A stretch of DNA of 64,000 nucleotides. It comes from Lentinus brumalis (lineage: Eukaryota; Basidiomycota; Agaricomycetes; Polyporales; Polyporaceae). The notes beneath the pieces were generated by a model that saw nothing but the letters and a program-made list of their open reading frames with translations, ran no database searches and was not told the origin of the DNA. The stretch covers positions 310,001 to 374,000 of the forward strand of contig MARA01000027.1 in assembly GCA_001792895.1 (NCBI GenBank), in the 5' to 3' direction. Shown here one piece after another: positions 56,236 to 64,000 of this stretch. Numbering within the stretch: the first letter of the stretch is position 1; each line of letters opens with the position of its first letter. Made by a program: the position numbers and the translations under genes.

Positions 56236-58658
56236 CTAGACGTCCGTGCTGGGAAGGTGCGCAAGAATGTCCTCGGTGTTGACGCCACTGAAGAGCGCGA
56301 AGTCCGTGTCCACCTCACACAACGTGTTGCTGGCCGGAAGCTGCAGATGAAGCACCGCATGAGCCCGAATCGCATTGCGCCACATCGCTGGAAATCGACT
56401 AGTAAGTAACTCACCGTGCCGTTCACCATATACGCAACGAATATGTCGTTCGTGCATGTCGAGACTGTAGCGAGAGTAGTGTGCTGCGTACGGTCCCAGC
56501 GCATTGATGAGTCCACATCATCCATATCGCTACACCAACCCGGGAAATTGGACTGACGTACCCCGAATCCGTTCTGGCGAACAAGGACCGCGTCCTCTCC
56601 GAGCTGGCTGGCGATGGCCTCGGCTCCAGCAAGCGGCGTGACCGGGTCATACTAAACGGTAACTCGTAAGAGATCATGATACCAAGAGAAAAGAGTCGGA
56701 AGAGAGGGAGCCGGACTGACCACGTTGGAAGCGACAATGATCTTGTTCGCGAGCTTCTTGTTGAACGGTCCTTGGTACCGCTCGACGGAACGCACGGGCC
56801 AGAATCCGCAGAGGTAGTCCGGAGCAGGCCAGGACGCGCCGACTGCAACATGACATGAGTTCGGTTTCTGGGAAGAGGGCATGGGATGCTCACACATGTG
56901 CGAGACGTTGCGTGCTGTCTCGATGATGCCCTTGAACTGCTCCTCCATCGTCACACCGTGCAGGTCGATGGCGTCCCACAAGTGATCGCATGTATGCTGT
57001 ATGACGGGGAGCCGTTCGTTGCTGTACGCTTGAGTGGCCTGCGAGTCGTGCGATGGCAGCTTCAGCAGATAGACAGGAAGATAAAAGCCCGAGATCACGC
57101 ACTGGGAACGACGAGAAATGCCCTCAGACCGCCTCGTGAGAGAGTCGTTCGAATTTCCTTGTGACTCTCCGTTCACTATCTGCACAAGCTGCGGATAGGT
57201 CTCGTTCATGAAGCGGGCCCAGCCCGCAGGCGCATACATCTGCCCCGCCAGTGCCACTGCAGTAGTCAAAATCAGCACAACGGACTCCAGTGTGGCTCGG
57301 AGCCGTACTCGCCTCGGAACTGTCCAGAAGTGAGCGGGACAGAAGAGCGGGCTCTTGCAGCGTCGTGCGCGGTTTTGAGCAATGCCTGGAACTTCGCATC
57401 GATGTCGAGAGGGCCGTCGCCTTCCGAGGCTGCGGGACACGCAGACGGGCCCGTGAGCGCACATCCTGTGAGCATGGCTTTGTAGATCGTGTCGGCAGAG
57501 ACAAGCTGTTGCGCGAAATACTAGTCCGATCAGATGAATCAGTATAGCGCACGAAGCATCCACGGAGGGACGGGGACATACGACGGATGGCTTCTGCGTT
57601 GCGAAGGTGACTGGATTTGGGACCCCGTTGATGATAACTCTTCCGACGCGCTGAAGTGTATGGTAACCCGTAAGTCCACGGGATCCTTGACACACTCCTT
57701 ACTTACTTCCGGGAACACTGGCGCACAGTGACATTAGCTACAATCCAAAAAGCAACGATTTAACACCACTCACTGTTCACAAACCAAGACCCGAGGAGGG
57801 ATCCATAAGAGGTGCCGAAGTAGTTGATCGGGGCGTCGGGGCCATCTATCGCATTTGCGATAGATACCATGTCCCGAACCGCCGCTGCAGTCCCGATATA
57901 CTTCAAGTATCTACCGTTCGGGGAGTTCAGGCATTTCTTGCCGAGCTTTTCGTACTTCTTCTGCATGGTCGGGGCTTCAGCTAGCAGCGCATCCACGTCA
58001 GCCGGGTCAGTAAAGTTTCCGGTCTCCTCGATGCCGGTCAGCTCGATCGTGCCGTTGAAGAAGGTGGTGTATTCCTCGAGGCTCTCGAAGCAGAAGATCT
58101 CGCCCGGGCTGGAAGGAATGGCGGTGAGCGGCATCACCCGAGGCACGACCGAAGAAACGCGTGACCGACATAGTGAGTGTACCGACACCTCGCGGATCCC
58201 AGCTGATGATGTCGTACACGCCGCCGGTGAGCTGAAGCAGAAGCTCCTTGAGTATTCCCAGATCGGAGACCCCGGAGTCACCAGGTCCGCCTGAATTGCT
58301 CTGCATCAGCAAGTCGCTCGTCAACCAGGAGTTCGGACAACTCACCAGGGTTGAAGAGGACAGACCCGCGGCGCTCGCCGGTGGCGTTGGCTTTGACGAT
58401 GGCTAGATGTGCATTTCCGACCGACGGATTGTGGTAGTCAAGCGGAACGTCCAGGAATCCACAGGAGAGCGACGTGTCGTTCACCACGGACGGGTCGCAT
58501 GGGCCCCACTGGATCTGAGAACGACCCTGCAGACGTTGCAGTTAGGGGTGTCGTATGCCAGACAAGGTTGAAGAGCAACCTACATGTTGTGATGGAGCCG
58601 CGGATACCACCTTGCTTGTTAGGAGGACGAGAATAGACGATAACGTGTAGTAAAACAT
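56236..58658 (-). CDS. Secreted alpha/beta-hydrolase, copy 5, apparently intact
   Basis: Start at 58658 (MFYYTLSSILVLLTSKVVSA, signal peptide). Then QIQWGPCDPSVVNDTSLSCG, VPLDYHNPSVG, GGPGDSG, WDPRGVG, PGEIFCFES, the nucleophile motif GTSYGSLLG, the microexon 57707-57717, RVGRVIINGVPNP, an alpha-helical lid region, MYAPAGWARFMN, FWPVRSVERYQGPFNKKLAN, the Asp region YDPVTPLAGAE, the His exon HTTLATVS, and the C-terminal exon ending LPSTDV-stop. No stop or frameshift was found. One intron (after SGQFR) appears to start with GC (gcgagt) instead of GT. A secreted serine hydrolase acting on peptide or ester substrates is likely; the exact substrate is unknown. A TATATA box lies at 58704-58709. Confidence 0.85.
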
Positions 58659-59642
58659 CGCCTTGCCAGTGCCGGATGATGACGGTCGAGGCCAGTGGGA
58701 CGGGTATATATCCTCTTTGCGCCTCCGGGGCGACCCGTCGTTTCCATGTCCCAGAGACCATGAGAAGTGAGGGGAGTCATTCGTCCTGCGGATCGGGGTA
58801 TTGTTGCCGCGTGGACGCGCGGCTTTCAGAGGTCGGGAGTGAACTTGAAGTTTTATCCAGCACGGCGGATCGCAGATCGCCGGCCAAGGACGACGGTCGT
58901 TACATGGAATTTCGCTACAAGAAGCACTTGCCACTAGTTAGACACGAGTGTAGCGCGTCGCGCGTGATGTTGAACGACATCTTGATGCTGTGCCACGTCG
59001 AGCTCAAGGTGATACGGCACGGTGGGACGTAGCTTCAACGCGAGAGAAGAACTGCGAGTCTACATAGATCACATCAGTTCAACTTGGGCTGGAAGACAGA
59101 CGTACTGTACATACGAATACGTTCGGCACAGTTTGGCACATGATGGTGACCAGCGACAAGTCGGAACATACCGGAACACATAACTGCCAACTCGACGCCA
59201 GGGCAGTATGTACCATCGTTCTGAGCTGCAACTGGGTTAGCAGAGCTAGCCATCATGACCTTCAGGCAAACGAGGGCGTCGAAAAGTACTGGACATGAGC
59301 TTTGATATTACAGTAGGGCACCGCGGCGGAAGGTCATCATGTACTAGTACTTACGTACCTGGCCTTCTGCAGCTTCATACGGCATAGCGGCCTCACGAAG
59401 TGCCGAGAATATGTCGCCATCTTCGAGAGTTCAGACGCATTGTAGTAGCAGGCTGCAGCTACATGCCAGCAAAGACCATGACGAGGATTATTGTCGACGT
59501 CGTAACCCAGACGTTATGCGGCGCCTGCCGGGCGGAGTCAAACGCGGAGATACAAATGTCCCCGGCTGCATTCAGTTTTCCGTTCTCCGACTTCAATGTC
59601 CGAAAGGGACAGTCATTAAACGTCATAATCAACCAACGTGAA
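58659..59642. other. Divergent intergenic region
   Basis: Lies between hydrolase copy 5 (-) and the F-box/WD40 gene (+). A frame running into the F-box start from 59400 may be 5' leader or an upstream-extended N-terminus. No other gene. Confidence 0.45.
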
Positions 59643-61952
59643 ATGGTCTCAAGCTATCACTTCTCCATGCTACCTCTAGAGCTGGACGAAAACATCCTTG
59701 ACCAATGCCACGAGCAAGTGCGAACATTGCTTGCCTGCGTCCTGGTATGCAAAAGATGGCAACCACGCTGTCAGCAGCATCTCTACCGGGAGGCGCATAT
59801 CAGAAACAGGCATCAGCTCCATCTATTCCACAGATCCCTCACTGCGAACGCCTCTCTACGCCAGCTGGTGAAGACGGTGATTGTTGCTAGCCCCATTCAT
59901 ACTCCTCATATCCCGGGCGACTTTGCCGCTCTCGATCTCGCTGCCGTCCTTCTGGCTTCGGTATTACCCAATCTCAACGCATTGGCCTTTCGGAATGATT
60001 CGGACACATCTCCAAGAGTACTCCATATGGGGCCAACTACGCTTCGATGCGCCAGGACGATGCGCACACTGTCAAAACTGGTTCTGAGCGAAATTCGTTT
60101 TGTCAATCTGGCAAGCTTCTGCCGATTCATCCTTGCCTTCCCATCGCTGAAGATGCTCGACTGTCACCATGTGGACGCAGCGACTCACGAATTTCAGCAC
60201 ATAGTCCAAGCCTTCACAACTCAAACCTTGGAGATCAGAGCTTTGAACGTGAGTCCGTTTCCCCTGACCACAGACATAACTCCTGTACGTGCTCATCAGC
60301 TGCGCTGCGTAGATCACCATGACCGATCTTCAAATACTGAACTTTCTGATAATGACATCTCGACGATATCTTAGAGCCCTCTCAATAGGTATCTGCGACC
60401 GTCGGATCATACCTTGTACGTCGTCTTCTGCGCAAACCCTCGTTGTTCATGCACTCACCTTGCCACTGGGCGGAATCACCTCAGTTGGGGAGCGCCTTGG
60501 TCCAATGCCACACCTGTCTTCTCTCGAGATTCAGTTCCTACGTGGCACCTTCTCATTTGGCCACCAGAATATGCGTATCATACTTGCCCTTGTGAGAGAC
60601 ATTCGGCCAGGATCACTCGCCCATCTGAAGGTTGTCTTCGAAGGCTCGGTGCGAATTCCAGCTCTCAGGGACGGCAAAGCGGGGGCTTCAGAGGACCTAC
60701 GACGACTTGACGATGTTCTGAGTTATTTTCCGGGAATGGCAGGGGTCACATTCGTCATTCCTCGGGAGACCAAGCAGAGATACACATTCTGGCATACCAC
60801 CTTCCAAGACTGCTTTGTCCGCCTTCGAAAACGAGGATGTCTCATCGATACCCTCGCATATGGTGCGTTGTTGTCTTGTGAGCTGTGTCCCCAGTCGTCC
60901 GAGCCAACCAATTACTTTCAGAGCCCAACATCCCGGAGCCCACTGGTATCGGTCACTCGGGGTCCGTGACACGTCTCACCGTCTCTCCCGACAGCCGGTG
61001 GCTCGCAAGTGGCTCAGAAGACACCACCATCATCCTTCGGGAGATAGGAGCTCTCCATTATGAGGACTATACCGCCATCCGCAAGTGGAAAGCCAACGTC
61101 GACATCGTCCGGCATCTTACATTCTCCCCCGACAGTCAGCGGCTCGTCTGCTGCGGCAGCAATGGCCGCATCGTCGTCTGGGACGTCTATCAATGCGATG
61201 ACCTCGGTGTGCTTGAGGGACATACTAAAGCCGTTGGGATGGTCGCATGGTCGTCAGACGGCATCACCTTCGCATCCTGCTCGGATGACACAACCGTCCG
61301 CATCTGGGAGGCGGAGACCTACCAGGAGGTCTTTAGGTTGGAGGGACATCGCGGTGCGGTACTATCCGTCGCCTTCTCGTCCGACGGGGAGCTGCTCGCG
61401 TCCTGCGGCGCGGACTGGAGCTGCCGCATATGGGAGGTCGAGACGGGCATCCTGAAGAGTGAGCTATGCGGCCACAAGGACAGAGTCTTGACTGCTGTCT
61501 TCGACCCCGAAGCCAGTCGCATTGCCACTGCATCCGACGATGGCACCGTGCGCATCTGGAGTGTCGAGACCGGTGAGGAGCTCGTCGTCCTGAACGAGCG
61601 CCATGGCCCAGTCGTCGCCTTCATGGAGGACGGAAAACACATCTTATCGGTGTCGAGCGACTCGACTGTGCACATCTGCAGCTCATTTAGCGGCGACCCT
61701 ATCCTCGCCCTCGACGGCCACGGTGCACTGGTGAACGACGCGAAGCTGTCTTCCGACGGCGAGTACATTGCGTCGGCGTCGGCGGACCACACGATGCGGC
61801 TATGGAACCGCAGCGACGGGGCGAACATCGCCACATTCGATGACCACGGTGACAAGGTCTTGCACGTAGTCTTCTCGCCAGACGGACAGACGGTGTCGTC
61901 AGCCTCGGAGGACGGCAAGGTCTGCACCTTTGACTTGAGTTACTTTGCGTAA
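59643..61952 (+). CDS. F-box/WD40 repeat protein, right copy
   Basis: ATG at 59643 (MVSSYHFSMLPLELDENIL) opens an F-box with LACVLVCKRWQPRCQQHLY. The middle domain is shared with the left paralogue (SLEIQFLRGTFSFG, VVFEGSVRIPALRDGK, TFWHTTFQDCFVRLRKRGC). About seven WD repeats follow, from about 60960 to TAA 61950-61952 (VSPDSRWLASGSEDTTIILR, TFSPDSQRLVCCGSNGRIVV, SDDTTVRIWEAET, SDDGTVRIWSVETGEE, ASADHTMRLWNRSDG). Introns near 60250-60310 and 60860-60900 are tentative. The role inferred is an SCF substrate adaptor. Its 3' end faces hydrolase copy 6, mirroring the left pair. Confidence 0.8.
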
Positions 61953-62221
61953 CGCGTAAGTGACGAGCAATAATTCCTGTACGCCATCAGCACTCACTCA
62001 TTCGTTGTCCGTCCATCAGGAGAACTTGGTGGTAGACAGCTGGGGTGTGGGATCTTCAGTGTTTGGAGGCTAAAGATCAAACCCTTTGTATTCCGTGAAA
62101 CGATTGCACAATCCCTCGACTGCCAGATCAATAACTCGGCCCGTCGGGACTACATTCTGGACTCCTCTATGAGACACACGTGCAGCCATTATTCGTACCC
62201 TACGCGAACAGACAACAGTGG
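61953..62221. other. Short tail-to-tail spacer
   Basis: 270 bases between the F-box/WD40 gene and hydrolase copy 6. The equivalent spacer on the left (25603-25805) is 203 bases. No gene. Confidence 0.5.
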
Positions 62222-64000
62222 CTAGACATCGGTACTGGGGATGTTGGCCAGAATGTCCGCAGTGTTGACGCCATCAAAGACCTCAAAGTCCGCGTCAACC
62301 TCGCACACCGTGCCGTTCGGGGGAAGCTACGAACGAAGGCTACGCTTCAGTCCAGTCCACGGCCGCGAGATATGGGAACATGCCAGTGACTCACCGTTCC
62401 ATTCGTCATGTATGCATTGAAGATCCCGTGCATGCATGCAGAGGGCGCAGACTCGGTAGTGTGCTTCCAACAGCCCAATCATGAGCCAACTTCCTTTTAC
62501 GTGAAGCTATACGACAACGTACCCCGAAACCATTCTGTCGAACCAGGACTGCGTCTTGCCCAAGAAGAGCGGCGAGCCTCTCGGCAGACGGAAGCGGTGT
62601 GATGGGGTCGAGCTGCGTGACGGTCCAAGGGGTCAACACAAAGATATGCAGGCTGGAAACTGGCTCGCTGATACTTACAGTGTTCGAAGCGACCAGAATC
62701 TTGTTCGCTAGCGTCTTGTTGAACGGGCCTTGATATCTCTCGACGGATCGGACGGGCCAGAAAGCACACTGGTAGAAAGAGGCAGGCCATGAGGCGCCGA
62801 CTGCGTGCGAAGTTATCAAGTCAACTGCGACGAATGCGTGGAGCGAGAGGAATAACGGCTCACAGATATGCGAGACGTTACGTGCAGTGGATATGATGCC
62901 CTTGAAAACGTCTTCCATCGTCGTACCCCGCAGGTCAACGCTGTCACCACAAAGAATAGCGATACTTGTGTACGAGGGGCTGTCGTTCGACTGTGAGCCG
63001 CGCTTGACAAGGCTGCAGTGTCAGGTGTGAGTCAAAATAGCTAGTCTATAGGATCCTCAGGCAACGCACGGTTTGCGACTAACCAGGTCCTTAGACCTCC
63101 TGCGAAGAGCATGAGAGGCGTTCGCCGGGCCCTCTCCGTTGACAATCTGCACAATCTGCGTATACTCCTCGTTCGCGAGGTTAGGCCAGCCTACGGGACT
63201 GTACATCTCTCCAAACAGCTCCACTAAAATAGGTGTTGGCAGGGTAAGCGGATCATGGTAGGTACTTAATGTTCATAGCGCGGCACTCACCTCGAAGTTG
63301 TCCCGACGTGATAGGGACAGAAGCATTGGCCTTCGTAGCATCATACGCGGTTTTCAACAGGGCCTGAAACTTTGCATCGATATCGAGCGGACCGTCGCCC
63401 TCTGAGGCGGCGGCGCACCCACTCGGACCCGTGAGCGCACACCCGGTAATCAGCGCTTTGTAGATGGTATCTACAGAGACGAGTTGGTTTGAGAATGTCT
63501 GCATGTGGCGAGATGGCACCGGTGAGCATACGCAGACTGCGATGCCGGGGAGTGTCTCACCTTGCCCGGCTCTTCAGTGGCGAATGCAATCGGGTCCAGC
63601 ACTCCGTCTAAAATGACCCTTCCGACACGCTGAAGTCGCGAGTCAGCCACTACTGTGCAAAGCATATGGGTGCATTGTGTACCTCCGGGAACACTATATG
63701 TGCGCCTTAATGTTAGCCGCTGCTGTGATCAACCGGAAAGGCCGTACAGCGACTCACTGTTGACGAACCACGAGCCTATAAGCGTTCCATACGATATTCC
63801 GAGGTAATTGATCGGGGCGTTAGGGCCGTCAAGCACGTTTGCAATGGAGACCATGTCGCGAACCGCCGCCGCAGTACCGACGTACTTCAAGTATTTGCTG
63901 CTGGAGGAGTGGCGGCACCTCTGGCCGACCTCTCTGTACTTCTTCTGCATGATCGGGGCTTGCTCGAGGAGCGCCTTGACGTCAGCTGGGTCGGTGAAGT
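62222..64000 (-). CDS. Secreted alpha/beta-hydrolase, copy 6, 5' end beyond window
   Basis: The stop is at 62222-62224 (IPSTDV-stop), and the gene runs off the right edge inside the long exon (TDPADVKALLEQAP). Visible parts are all in frame: GTAAAVRDMVSIANVLDGP, the nucleophile motif GISYGTLIG, the microexon 63683-63693, RVGRVILDGVLDPIAFATEE, TGCALTGPSGCAAASEGDGP, the FWPVRSVERYQGPFNKTLAN exon, LDPITPLPSAERLAALLG, QNGFG and the His exon HTTESAPSACMHGI. No lesion was found in this part, so it is probably functional. It is closely similar to copies 3 and 4. Confidence 0.85.

Noticed and set aside
1..64000. CRISPR arrays, operons, tRNA or rRNA genes
   Set aside because: The genome is fungal with intron-rich monocistronic genes. 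No spaced repeat array and no tRNA cloverleaf or rRNA core sequence was seen by eye.

Overview
The window is nuclear DNA from a filamentous basidiomycete, most likely a wood-decay type Agaricomycete. The evidence is the many 50-60 nt GT-AG introns, the GC-rich coding sequence, and families typical of mushrooms: a FunK1 kinase, a DUF6535 membrane protein, F-box/WD40 proteins, a Kre6/Skn1 glucan protein and copia elements. No tRNA, rRNA or CRISPR array was seen.

Layout. 0-8.4 kb: a gene tail at the left edge, a foldback hairpin, a decayed DUF6533-type membrane gene, an intact DUF6535 gene and a truncated isochorismatase. 8.4-25.6 kb: three forward copies of a secreted alpha/beta-hydrolase with a TAP-like C-terminus, interspersed with a Kre6/Skn1 gene, a broken Bqt4/KilA-N-like gene, an F-box gene and a broken C2H2 gene. 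25.8-32.1 kb: an F-box/WD40 gene (-), an intact C2H2 paralogue (+), hydrolase and kinase fragments, and a beta-carbonic anhydrase (-). 34.06-45.51 kb: a copia LTR retrotransposon with indistinguishable LTRs and a 5-bp target duplication, itself split by two younger DNA elements. 45.5-52.4 kb: hydrolase relics, a MITE with an 8-bp target duplication, and a large FunK1 kinase. 53.1-64.0 kb: three reverse-strand hydrolase copies and a second F-box/WD40 gene.

The locus is roughly mirror-symmetric. Hydrolase copies point right on the left side and left on the right side, and the tail-to-tail hydrolase/F-box-WD40 pair occurs twice in opposite orientation. Four of the six long hydrolase copies carry a stop or frameshift. 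The copy at 56.2-58.7 kb and the visible part of the copy at the right edge look clean. All six share an 11-nt microexon.

The most unusual item is the 4.57-kb DNA transposon inside the retroelement. It has 27-bp perfect inverted termini and a TA duplication. Splice signals join a Ulp1/C48-type SUMO-protease domain in frame to a DDE transposase, giving one predicted protein of about 1,311 residues.
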